This document shows, piece by piece, positions 36,268-47,531 of a stretch of DNA of 64,000 nucleotides. How positions within the stretch are numbered: the stretch's first letter is position 1; the number at the start of each line of letters is the position of its first letter. The stretch comes from Pocillopora verrucosa (Eukaryota; Cnidaria; Anthozoa; Scleractinia; Pocilloporidae), in NCBI RefSeq assembly GCF_036669915.1, contig NC_089325.1, positions 8,340,859 to 8,404,858 on the forward strand. The letters are read 5' to 3'. The position numbers and the translations under genes were made by a program. Under the pieces are notes generated by a model. The model had not been told where the DNA came from. It did no database searches and saw nothing but the letters and a program-made list of their open reading frames with translations.

Positions 36268-39200
36268 ATGCTAAAAAGAAAAGTTCAAAGCCACCTTGGG
36301 AAAAAAGGCTCTGAAAAGACACCTTTTAAAGTAAAGAAACAGACCCTGGCTTCTGAGACCGAAGATGACGAAGCTGAGAGAACTTTGGAAAGACTAGTGT
36401 TTGGAGGTGAAGGCGATGTGATTAAAGAAATTGAGAAGGACTTGGCCGAAGATCGAGTTGCTTTTAGTTCAAATGACGAGGTGAAAATAACATCTTATTT
36501 ATTGTGGATATGTGCTATTAATGTCAATTGTTGCATGTGGCTTACTCAGTATCATACACATTAAATTAAAGGTTATATATAGCCTTGAAATTCCCACTCT
36601 AGAAGTGTCAATGCTGATTATCGTTATAGAAATGTGAAAATCGACACGTAAAGGCTTGCCTTGAGTGGACATTTTTTCAGACAATGATATAGCTTTGCGG
36701 CACTCGGTAAAAGAATCTGCATCTTACGTTTGCTCTTTGTTTAACGAGCTGGGATGCCTTACGAACGTGCTTGTCAACCTACCAAATGTACATGTATTGA
36801 AAATAACACTTATATTAACAAGGATGATGACGATGACGAAGATCAAAGTGACAGTGACAGTGATGATGATGATGATGATGACGATGACGATGATGATGAT
36901 GATGATGATAATGAACTCCACTATATTACTAAAAAGAATGATAAAGAAATCACCAAGGAGCGAAAGCCAGTGTGGGAAGATGAAGCTGATGATGAAGAGA
37001 GGTACTGAGGGAGTATGTTAAATAATAATGGCAATAACTGTTGATTAAAGGGCCACTTTTGGAAGTGCTTCACTGAATGAATTGCATGGCTTGGTGGCTG
37101 AATTTAATCAAATTCAAATGGATGCAACTACTGGGCAGCTAATGAGCTATCAAGCCATCAAAATGTTTATCTTTCATGTTCTTTAAGCATCAAGTCTTAC
37201 TTACAAGCTGACGAGTCACTGAGCCATCAAAATGTAGACCTTGCTCATTCTTTGAGAACAAAGTACCTCTTTTCTCTTTCACACTTAGTAGAAGGATTCA
37301 TGTATTTCATGTTTTTTAGTACATTGCATTCAGAGTAATGTAACTATACTTTTCACTGACAGGCCATTGGGCCATTCTAGTCATACTGAGTGAGAAAGGG
37401 GCCTGTTTGCTATGTACTTGCTCCATAAAAATATTTCCCTCAACTTTTAAATCTTGGCTTAAAATACATACAAGATGTCATGTTCCCAGCACGGCAGACA
37501 CAGGGTGCAGTGTAATTGGGTCCGCCAGGTCAACCACAGTGGAGTACAGGATGGACAGCAGACTCTTACACACGTTTATTGGACTAAATCATGTAATCAG
37601 GCTAGCCGACTTGTTACAACACTTGCAGTGAAAACTAAAAGGAATGCACGATCTGTCTAAGCTAAGGAAACGAGCTAAACTACAAATCTGACGACAGAAA
37701 ACACAACTTACGATTGTGACTTACGTCTGATCTTGGCTCCGGGAATGAACTCCAAGTTGTAAAAAAACTCTGAAAGACTCTTATAAAACTCCTCTTTGCT
37801 CCAGGGACAACTCCTTAAAACTAAAATGTTTGCGTGAAAAAAGGCCTAATATACTTCTATGACATAAAGGAAACTAAACTGAAATAACTCTTTGTGTGGC
37901 TGGCCAAAAGGATATTTTATAATCAGGCAATCAAAACGAAACAAGGCTACATTTTAAGAAAACAAAAGATCATATAATGTTCAAAAGCATTCTTTGTACA
38001 GCGAAGTGACACAAGATATCTAAATGTGGTCCTTAGATTGGTTCAATGTTGTTCAATAGAGTGTACCATCAGTAGCTTATTTTATCATTGCTTATTGTTT
38101 TGTAGAATCGAGATCACATCAATGTCACGTTTAAAAAAGTTACGGGATACCGAAGATGAGACAGTTATTACAGGGAAAAAATATACTCAAAAGCTGAAAC
38201 AACAGTAAGTTGATTTTTTTTAGTTAACTGAGTTTTCTAGTTAACTTATAGTCTAAACTATCCACAATTTTTTATTCTCCATACTCTTACTAGTGTTAGG
38301 AGTGACAATTTTCTTTTTTTAACTAAATGAAGCTACAAGTTAGTGCTGAAAGGTTTCAATACTTGACAACCATCTGTTTTACTCCAAACATAGGTTTCAG
38401 AAAATATATGGTGATGCAAGTTGGGCAGACCTGGACAAAAAGAAGAGGAAAGGTATTATGAAAGAGCTCTTACGATGTGTTATTATTTTGATAGAGTTTT
38501 GAGATTATCCACAAGATAATGGTTAATTTTTTTGTTTTATACTTTGTATCAAAGATTCTCTTAGCGAAGATGAAGAGGAAGACTTGATACTACAGCGAGC
38601 AGGAAATCTTCTGACTAAAAAAGCAAATAATCTTCCCCATGGTATTCTTGACATCAAAAGAATCAAAGATGCAAATATTGAAAAACCGTCAAATGTAAGT
38701 GAAATATGAAACATTCAAATGCACCTTTGATGTTGAATTGATGTATTAATGTGATGTTTAATTTTTGTTTGTTGTCAGGTGTCACAATATTTATTTCATT
38801 GTATGTGTATTAGATATACAGACTGTTGGCTACCCTTTCCTTCACCTTAGAATCAGAGTTTGTTGTGGTTTTATAATGCTAAAAAAAACTTACTAATCCA
38901 GATAGCTAATAAAAAATTAATACAGATTTAAGACAAGAACTTGTTACTTAAGCTAGCCAACACCACATGCTGATAGGCAATCTGGACCAAACCTAAAATG
39001 CTGATCATCATACACAGTGTGGCATTTTCTGTATAACATATCAGGCCCCTTTTGTCTCTTAACAGGCAACTTTACAGTGTGTGGAATTCCACCCAAGTGC
39101 CAAGGTTCTTCTCACTGCAGGCTTCAACAAAACACTAGATCTTTTCCAGGTAAACAATTTTGTATTTCATTTTTGTCTGTCAGGTTATTAAATTTATTTT

Positions 39201-42077
39201 GGCTGGGTATTCAAACCACTCACTTACAAAGTTTCAGCTCAAAGCTAAAGTTTCAGGAGTGATTCTTTATCTTGAACAGACAACAATTTAATTGTGCAAT
39301 TTTCCAGAGGCACTGAGAGAGTTCTTGAATTGGAGTTGGACCCCTTAACTGGAGTTGGAATGTTGACCTCTGTACATCCACCTTTCCTAGTCATTCTTCC
39401 AAATGAAGCAAAAAAATTAAAAAAAAACTCTTTTTTACAGTGTTTAATCAGGTTTTACTTCATTTGTATAGACATGTATACAGTTTTGCTCACACACATA
39501 TAATACAATGTTTTTATGTCATCATCAGATAGATGGACAGACAAATCCAAAACTTCAGAGTGTATTTCTTGAAAGGTTTCCCATTCACACAGCTCACTTC
39601 AGTTCAGATGGTGAACAGGTTATCTTGGCCTCACAGAGAAGGTCATTTTATGTCTATGACATGATCAAGGGAGAAGTGATAAAAATTCCTGAAATAAGAG
39701 GTATTGATGATTTGTCATATACAACCATTGGCTTAGTATTTATTTCAAAAAGTTTTTTAAGACTGTGAAACTACAAATCAAGTCAAATTCAGGTGAGATT
39801 TTAATCAATAAGTATAAAATTTTTTTTGTGAAAATGTTGTGTAATAAATGGAAGGTCCTATTGTGTATATGATTTGTTCTTTGCAGGTAGAGAGGAGAGA
39901 TATTTTGATAAATTTCATGTTTCACCAGATGGGAAACATCTTATTTTTCTTGGTACCAATGGCTACATAATTCTTCTTTCAAGCAAGGTAAGTCTCCTAC
40001 CGTACGATCAATCTACATGTATGAGGTCGGCTAAGGCACTGTGACCAATCACAAAGACTTTACCAAAAATTAATAAATTTGTCATAAGAGTTCCTGTCAT
40101 TATTGCGGTGATTACTTAAACCTAAGCTTAAACTGCCATTATATGATGGATGTCCTCCCTCAGCCCCTGTACATATGCTTTTGGTTTGTTGAAGATAATT
40201 TTCTTTTGATGAGACTGTTTTTTCTCGTATCTTGTTTGCTTTTGAATTTGTGAGAAGTTACATATTTATTTACTAAAATCTGTTGGAATTTAGGGGTGTA
40301 GGACTATAAGCATCACTATGTGAATTTTATGAAAATCTGTGGAAAAGAACTTCAGGCCATATCTGATTACTCCTTTATTGGTGACTTACTTGCTGTTTAC
40401 ATTGTAAATTTTGCTTCATTTTTTATTTAGACAAAACAGTGGATTGGAAACTTGAAGATGAATGGCTCAGTGCAGTCAGTAGCTTTTAATGCTGATGGAT
40501 CTCGTATGTTTACAGCAGGAGGTAGTTCCCGTGTAGTTATTGTCTCCACAAATGTACATTTACATGTATGTGATAATGCATATTTCCCTAAACTGATGAT
40601 TTCTTCTCATTCATTCGCACAGATGATGGAGAAGTGTATATTTGGGACATGAACACTCGTAGCTGTGTGCATAAGTTCAGAGACGAAGGGTGTCTCAACT
40701 CCACCTCACTGGCAGCATCCAGAGATGGACAGTACTTAGCTTGCGGGTGGGTGTGCATATTAATCACAGGTCAAATATTATATGATTTGTTTTGTGTTCT
40801 ATTTGAGACTAAGTTCCACTTTGGGGAACCAAGAACTCAAAGGAATTTGCCTGGTTCCAAAACATAAGGCTTTGTAGTCTAGTGGGTAGTAGCACCCAAC
40901 GATTATCAGGGAGGCATGGGTACAAGCCTTGTCAAGGCCTTCTCCATTGCATATGCATATGCTTAAAACAAATTGGCTGCTGATCAGCATTGGTGCAAGG
41001 TAAACCTGTACTTTTTTCTATTGCAGATCTGATAGCGGTGTTGTAAACATCTATGACAATCAACGTTTAGATCAGACGCAACCAAAGCCATTAAAGGCCA
41101 TCATGAATTTGACTACAAGCATCAACAACGTTGCTTTTAATTCTACAAGGCAAGTTTTCAGCATTTCAACCACTTTGATCAAGAATTGCATCTGTTTGTC
41201 CTGAGCAGAAACTCCAACTTAATAGTTTGCAGTGAAATGACAATCTGAATTCTAAGGAAACATATTAATCACCTGTGACAGGAAAGGGCACAAAAAAAAA
41301 TTCGAACTTCAGACCCTTCCCGTCAAAAAGTAACACTCTATGCTACCTTTTTTTTTTCACCAAATTTACTCATATTTTCCCTCATGTACTATATTAATCA
41401 TTTCCTGCTTTTATATACGCAGCGAGATCTTGGCGATGTCTTCAAGAGCGAGAAAAGATTTGTTTAAAATGGTAACTACTTTTTCGTATAACGCCGTAGA
41501 GAAGTATGTTATAGAATTAAAAAAAAAACGTATGGAAGAGATCAAGATTTAAAAAGGTGGAAAGATTTCTAGAAATCTTCATCTTACAAGGCGTAAAAAG
41601 TTAATAAATTAACTGAAAATTTAGCGTAAATTTCAAAACACAGATTCCGTCACAGTGCAGCATCCTTGGAAACATTTTGAGGCATGAAAACCAAAAGATA
41701 GTCTGTTGGCGGAAAATTTTTATCAGTTACTTTTTTTGCTTTTCTTTGTTGTTTTTCAGGTTCATCTTCCTTCACTTTCCGTTTTCTCCAACTGGCCCAC
41801 GTCCCGTACTTCACTCAGATACGTAAATGCATTCGACTTTTCTCCAAACAGTGGATATCTTTCCATCGGTAACGACAGAGGCAAAGCGTTACTGTACAGG
41901 TATCATTACTGTCACGCTTGCATCTTAGTTTTGGCACGCATTTTGCTTTGCAATCTTAATATAGTGCAGACACCTGTTACCAGTCCTCTCATTGGCTTAA
42001 AGTTATAAGCGGTTAGATTTAAGTGTGTTTTAAATTTGGATTTTTTTTTCAGATTGAATCATTTCACAGACTCATAG
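36268..42077 (+). CDS. UTP18: UTP18, U3 snoRNA-associated WD40 protein (SSU processome)
   Basis: Fourteen exons join in phase to about 532 aa, near the vertebrate length: 36268-36480, 36823-37001, 38106-38204, 38394-38452, 38555-38694, 39066-39149, 39529-39700, 39887-39987, 40431-40521, 40623-40746, 41027-41149, 41423-41471, 41760-41899, 42053-42077. The start MLKRKVQSHLGKK and ERTLERLVFGGE, an acidic region, GDASWADLDKKRK, then WD40 blades (ATLQCVEFHPSAKVLLTAGF, VQSVAFNADGSRMFTAGG, EVYIWDMNTRSCVHKF) match UTP18. UTP18 is a component of the small-subunit processome needed for 18S rRNA processing in the nucleolus. The intron after exon 11 starts with GC. The start of exon 2 at 36823 is chosen because it restores phase 0; its acceptor is weak. 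A likely polyA signal is AATAAA at 42533-42538. Confidence 0.93.
36823..36912 (+). repeat. GAT/GAC trinucleotide run coding poly-Asp in UTP18
   Basis: Near-uninterrupted GAT/GAC codons at about 36859-36909 encode a run of roughly 16 aspartates, preceded by a D/S/E-rich segment. It is a coding microsatellite and likely length-variable. It sits in the acidic linker before the WD40 propeller. Confidence 0.85.
37002..38105. other. UTP18 intron 2, no supported feature
   Basis: This 1.1-kb intron contains overlapping short ORFs around 37407-37660 on the plus strand, whose composition hints at an old repeat or LTR fragment. I could not identify one. Confidence 0.3.
40863..40935 (+). repeat. Possible tRNA-derived SINE head in a UTP18 intron
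   Basis: TAGTCTAGTGGGTAG (40875-40889) resembles an RNA polymerase III A box, and GGGTACAAGCC (40918-40928) resembles a degenerate B box at about the right distance. The intervening sequence does not fold as a full tRNA by eye, so a SINE head or decayed tRNA pseudogene is more likely than a functional tRNA. Confidence 0.35.
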
Positions 42078-43071
42078 CATGCACGACGTCCATAGTCCCA
42101 TTCATCATGACGTTAGTTGAGCGGGTCCATCACGGGCAGTGCTGCAGTGCACGTGCAGTTAGTCGATCACGTGGTCGTTGTCAAAAGCTGATTGCACACT
42201 GGGCGTTTCCCTGTGATCACTCAGAAGGGATGTGTAACGCGGTTGATAGGTCTCCAGTGTTATCACGGCGTCGGCCTGGTTATTTCAACAATCGTAATTT
42301 TTGGAATATAACTGCAATTTTTAACCGTCAAAACAGCTCACAGAATATTTGCCTCATTGAACTCTGTTTGTGCCTGACAAATTGTGCGTATTTCGATTTT
42401 TTTTGCTATATTTTGAATTTTAACTGTCTGAAAAATAACAAATGAAGTACTTAGATGTCTTATTACTAGTGGCACCCTTTTTATTTTCAAGGTAGGTGCC
42501 ATATTGTTTACTTCTAGAATTCCATCAGATAAAATAAATCTGTTCCTAACTGAGACACAGGGTTGTGTGTAAAATATGTTCGCCAGTTCGTCCAGTGTGT
42601 CGAGGAGTGCATCATTTTCCAATTTTTTTCCGAGAAATATATTTTGGTGGTAAGAAAGAGAGGAAGGGTCTGCACTTACAGTTTACACCCAACACCATTT
42701 TATTATTTTTTTATGATTGTTTTCAAAAACTTAAACAACACAGGTACAAGTGACAAACTCTAAAACTATAAGCAAAGCTTTAAAAGAAAACAACAGCGAG
42801 AGAAACAACGGCAAAAGTGTCAAATGACTTGGAAACGGAAAAGTGATAAAACCCACTTCTATTGATGGATTTGTCCTTAAAAATGTCTCGAGTAACTTGT
42901 GCTTATGCTAGACCTACCTATATTCTATACTTTGTGCATTACCCTACGAAACTTGATTGAATCTGATCCATATAAAGACCCGAGGAACTTTAACATAAAC
43001 TAGACTCATATAGATTCCACGGTGAAGCAAAAAAATCACCACGACCTTCTATACGGAGGTCGTTGCCATAG
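42078..43071. other. 3' UTRs of convergent UTP18 and fibrinogen-like genes
   Basis: The interval lies between two convergent stops. AATAAA at 42533-42538 could serve UTP18. TTTATT at 42698-42703, an AATAAA on the minus strand, could serve the fibrinogen-like gene. The long plus ORF at 42023-42445 has no domain and overlaps the UTP18 end, so it is not called. Confidence 0.4.
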
Positions 43072-46000
43072 TCACTTGAGCCACACCGTTAGATAAGGGG
43101 AACCGTGTTTGTACGACTTGTTGGGCCAATCAGAAACGCTGCTTGGACAATCGTTAGCATGGCCATTATTTCTCCAGCCGTGCGCCAGAGAACCCTTAGT
43201 GTTGACACCCACAGCCATACAGTAGTCGTTCACAGCCAAAATTCCGCCTCCGTGTTTGAGAGACGTGTAGGGATACGATCCTCCATGAAGAGAATAAGGC
43301 ATTATCCCAAACTCGTTTTGATAACAGATCTATGGACAATAGAAAGAAAATTGAAAGTTCAGAATGATGAATAGGTTGTGGTACAATTTAGGGCTCCAAG
43401 CTACTTTTACCAACGCCTTTTGTTAAAACCTATGACAATTTCAAAGACGAGCTTAACGGATTATGTCACAGTCTTATAACTAATAAATCAACAGAATTAG
43501 ACGACTGAGACAAACTGCTGCCGTATCTTTCATTTTCTCGAAATATTGATTACGGTGGAAATTTTTGGAGAGTTCTACGGCAGAAAACTTCACCTGATGC
43601 GTGTTTTGTGTATTCTAAGGACACACGTCTAATTCAAGACCAAAGCTGCTGTGAATAAAACGCCTTTAAAACAGTTTAAAATAAAAGGCGTTCTTAGGTA
43701 CCTTTTTGTTTCCATTCCATGCATGCACCAGTACAGGTGTCACAACGGCCTCCTGCACAGCGGATTTACCAATAGCATGATTCCAAAACTTTTCTTTTTC
43801 TCTGTTTCCCGGCAGTCTCCACATAACCCACTTGCTTCCCAAGCCATCCATCCTCTCGCCACTGGACAACAGAATCGTGGAAGCTGCTTCAACAGCCAGA
43901 CTGCGAGCATCCATGCAGCCAAAATCTTTATGTTTAGTGATTTTTGGAGTTTTCAGTGCTGCAGTGTTGTGGTTAGACACAAGCCAAGTCTTGTAGATGT
44001 TGCCAACTTTGCCACTGATCTTTCCCACAAGAGTCCAGCCTCCATTGGCCATGTCACAGTAAGTCTGCACTAAAGAGCTTCCTTGCAGATCAGTCTTTAT
44101 CCAGTAAACTCCATTCTTGACGCGCGGTTTGTTATTTGCTAGACTTGCATCATGAATTTGTTTGCAGGAGTCAGCGGGAAGGTTCTTTGTACCCAGGATA
44201 CTGGTTTGACTGAGACGAATGGGTTCAAAGTTTCCGAGAGTGATATTTGGAGGACCAGCAACCAGGAATCTGATTTTAATGTTGTCATAGATTGTTTTAC
44301 AGTTGTTTGGAGAAGTGTGACAACCCAGGCCAAACGTTCCACCCGGTATGTTCCAATCATTGCTGACTTTTACATTGTTATGTACGAGTTTACCATCCTG
44401 CCATTGTGAGAATCGGTCGCCAAGCACTTGGTACTTAAAATGAAACCAAGTATGAAGCGCAAAGGCTCTGGACAGTTTGCTGTTGTATTTCCAGCCACCA
44501 TCTTTGTTATTGCGTTGAGGCCTTAACGTAAGGTAAAAGTGTTATATGGACAGTACTCAAACCACCACGCTGTGGTCTTACTGTGTTGAACATTGGCCAC
44601 ACGCAACAGTGGTCCAGGACAACTTTTTCTACTCCCAGTCTCCATCATGTCAAGCTCCACTTCAATATCTCTCCAAGAAAATCCCGACTTGAGATACAAT
44701 GCGACCTCTATATAATCTCTTCCCTTAATAGCCATGGTATCGCCAAGCAACCGTCCATTTTGCACAGTCCATTTGCCGTAATTGTTCTTCACCCAGTCCT
44801 TCTTTAGGGCAGGGCTCGTGAAATCATCATAAAACGCATACACCCGTCTAGGGTTATCCATAACACTTCCGCTGACTGCATCACCAAGCATTAAAGAGTA
44901 AGAGATATCATCAATGGTGTTGGCTGACATACGAGCCTGCAGTCTAAAGTGGACTGTGGCTGACTTTGTCCCCAGACCACTAAGAACACGGTCTATTTGA
45001 ACCGGTTGCTGTCCGTTAGCATGGTAGTAGACTTGTAGGTCATCTCCATTGTCACGTGTTAATCCTCGATCAATCAGTGCACGATGGTTAACTGGAGACC
45101 AATTCAAAACAAAGCCAAAGTTTAATGCCAACAAAATCAATTTCTACAATATTTCTCTTTTGGAAGGTTTCGATGAAAAATAAGGTCTTCTTTCTATTGA
45201 CCTATTTACCTGCACAAGAAATCAGTCACCGAAAGGTCGAAAAATGGTTTCAGTTTTGAACGGTATTTCAAGATTCATCAGTCCTTAAGCCGTACCGCTG
45301 ACCCCCTTAAGAAATTTATTGGATTTCATTGTTTTTAAAAATCGTAACCCCTTTGTATTTCGGAAATCATAACCAACCCACACGTGCAGGTGAAATTTTG
45401 ACTTTAACCCTCTAACTCCCAGATTCAATTTGTAATTCTCCTTACTGTCAACTATACAATTCTTATAGTGTTAGTTCTAAGAATTTAGTATGGGATCAAC
45501 TAATTATCCCCAAATTTATATTTTTCTTTACTCTCACCCCTTATCTGATTGATATTGTTAGGAGAAATTCTGTCTTGGTCACTCATGGGAGTTAAAGGAT
45601 TAACTGAAAAGTCATGATAATATTTTATGATTTGGGACTCAACAGCATTCTCAACCCTCTCAATACTCAAGCAATCTTCATCGAAAAAAGATAAATATTT
45701 TTTTGTGATTAGAAAATCGCTACTAGACCGTATTTGAGATCGTGCTAAACTCGAAGTGAAGTTCATTCAAAACACTGAAATTTGGAATGGTAATATTTAA
45801 GAGCTGCAATTTAACAATTTATAGAGATAATGTATCTAGAATAACTAAAAATAATAAATTAAAGTTTCGGTATCTGATGTCGAAAGTTTCTGGATCAATC
45901 AACTTACTGTTGTATCACCGAGTCCAAAACTTTTAAACGGATATAATACAGATGATTTATTTGATGATATGGCACGATTTGAGGAATTAAATTTTTTACT

Positions 46001-46472
46001 TACCTTGTACAGTTATAGTGTAATGTTTAGGCAGAGGAGAGCTTTTTGTCGCAATGTTTATTGCTGTTTTACCACCACGAATGCCGCAAAAACAGCTTTG
46101 ATTTCCACCTGAAGCATTTCCCTTCACTAGTTGATCCAAAAGACGCTGCACTGGTTTCAATAAGGCGATTTCATCTTCGGCAATTCGAGATAATTTTTCG
46201 GCATCTTTTTGCATGACGGTGGCTAGATTTTTCTTTTCATTAGAGGTGTTTAAATCGAGTGTTAATTTGTAAATCAGAGAATCGATCTGACTCTTTGCGC
46301 GGTACACCTCTCCATGCTTGGTTGGCTGTGTCTTACGAGACGGACTCTTCGCGATTATCAATTGTGACTGGTTTAAAAATAACAATAAAAGGATCAAGGA
46401 AGCGATGATGCTTAGTTTGGGCTCCATTCGATGGCGGTGGGATTTGGTGTTTAGTTCAAGTTTGCGCTTCAT
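43072..46472 (-). CDS. Secreted coiled-coil / ConA-like / fibrinogen-like protein, with a frame disruption
   Basis: Exon 1 (46472-46004) encodes a signal peptide, MEPKLSIIASLILLLLFLNQ, beginning at 46427 with an alternative start 15 codons upstream. A helical, coiled-coil-like segment follows. Exon 2 (45091-43702) first encodes a DUF2341-like/ConA-like lectin part (VYAFYDDFTSPALKKDW, IKGRDYIEVALYL). It then encodes a fibrinogen-like N-terminal module (NGVYWIKTDL, YCDMANGGWTLVG). Exon 3 (43329-43072) gives the Cys-containing end, SPYLTVWLK. Phases are 1 and 0. Exon 2 changes frame near 44523-44530, where a TTACG/CGTTA duplication brings a TAA: the reading before and after it is clearly continuous protein. 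So this is a recent pseudogene, an allelic frameshift or a sequence error. The likely role is extracellular recognition or matrix; the exact family is unknown. Confidence 0.75.
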
Positions 46473-47531
46473 ATGCCTCTCTTATTGTGACCTCTGAGAT
46501 AATTTAAGCCCAAAAACTTAAAGTTTGCATGTTATTTTTCGTGCATTGAATGTTTGCTTAAGGTATTTAACAGAAGAATCAAACTGTCGGTAGGGGTCAT
46601 TTGTCATTGTTTATAAAACAGAAGTTGTGTGACAACTACATCGAGATCTTCCATTTTGAAAAATTTAAATCCTACTGGAAAGGGGGTGATACTAACTTGA
46701 TCTTAAGTGTGTTTCTTTTCTGTTTGTATCAGCTTAGCTAAGTTCAGCCCCGGGCTGGTTAAACTACTCCTTTGAGCTTAGAATATTGCTTTACAATTAT
46801 AGATTCGCTTTCTTTCAAAGAATCAATAGATTCATGAATAGATGTCAAAAATCTTGCGCGGGGTGTATGTAAATTCAGTTTATGACAGTAGTTTAAGATA
46901 GGTGAATAAAATATTTTTCTGCCACGTGAACTTTAATACTGTTTTTCTTTCTGTTGTAAAAAAAAAATGGGGAAATAGGCAAGTCGTTTCTCCGTTTATT
47001 TATTCACAGAATGTTCCTCGCATCTGCCTCCGTTCGTCTGAAAAGCAGCAAAGATATTACGCCTGTTCTTATTTTCACGACGATCGGAATCATAGCAATA
47101 AGTCTCACGAATCGGTTTCGTAGAGACGTCTTTGGTTTAGTAATCTAAATCGTAAACAATTCGTACAACTATCGGACACTGGGTAAGATGTACCTCGGTG
47201 TATAAAGCTGTCCACACCACCTAGATAAGATACAGCTATCTAAAATGTCTACAGCAGATAAGAGTATTCACGATTTTTTACAGTACATAATAGTATCTAC
47301 GCTGTCTGTAGTATATTCAAGTCATTCAGCTATCTGCAGTGTGGATGGCTGTACCTGCTATAGACTTCCTCTAGACTGTGTTGATTGGTCATTAGTGGTC
47401 ATAATTGACTGTAGCATATACGAACAATATTTTCAGTCACTGTTTTTATATGAAGTATATACCAAGACAGCTCAATGGCACCATCTTAACTGTGGTTTGG
47501 TGGACCATAACTTGAGGGAATTTTATTCCAG
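46473..47531. other. Divergent intergenic region, fibrinogen-like gene / WBP4
   Basis: No supported gene. It holds the 5' regions of both flanking genes. Part of a plus-strand ORF (47245-47733) crosses the WBP4 first intron and is not considered real upstream of it. Confidence 0.4.

Noticed and set aside
36754-36822. Residues MPYERACQPTKCTCIEN... as part of UTP18
   Set aside because: The preceding exon ends in phase 0 and only an acceptor at 36822 keeps frame. The upstream part has no resemblance to UTP18.
42023-42445. 140-codon plus-strand ORF
   Set aside because: It overlaps the last UTP18 exon in another frame and runs through the 3' UTR; no domain.
43651-44073. 140-codon plus-strand ORF
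   Set aside because: Antisense shadow of the fibrinogen-like exon, whose minus-strand reading has clear domain motifs.
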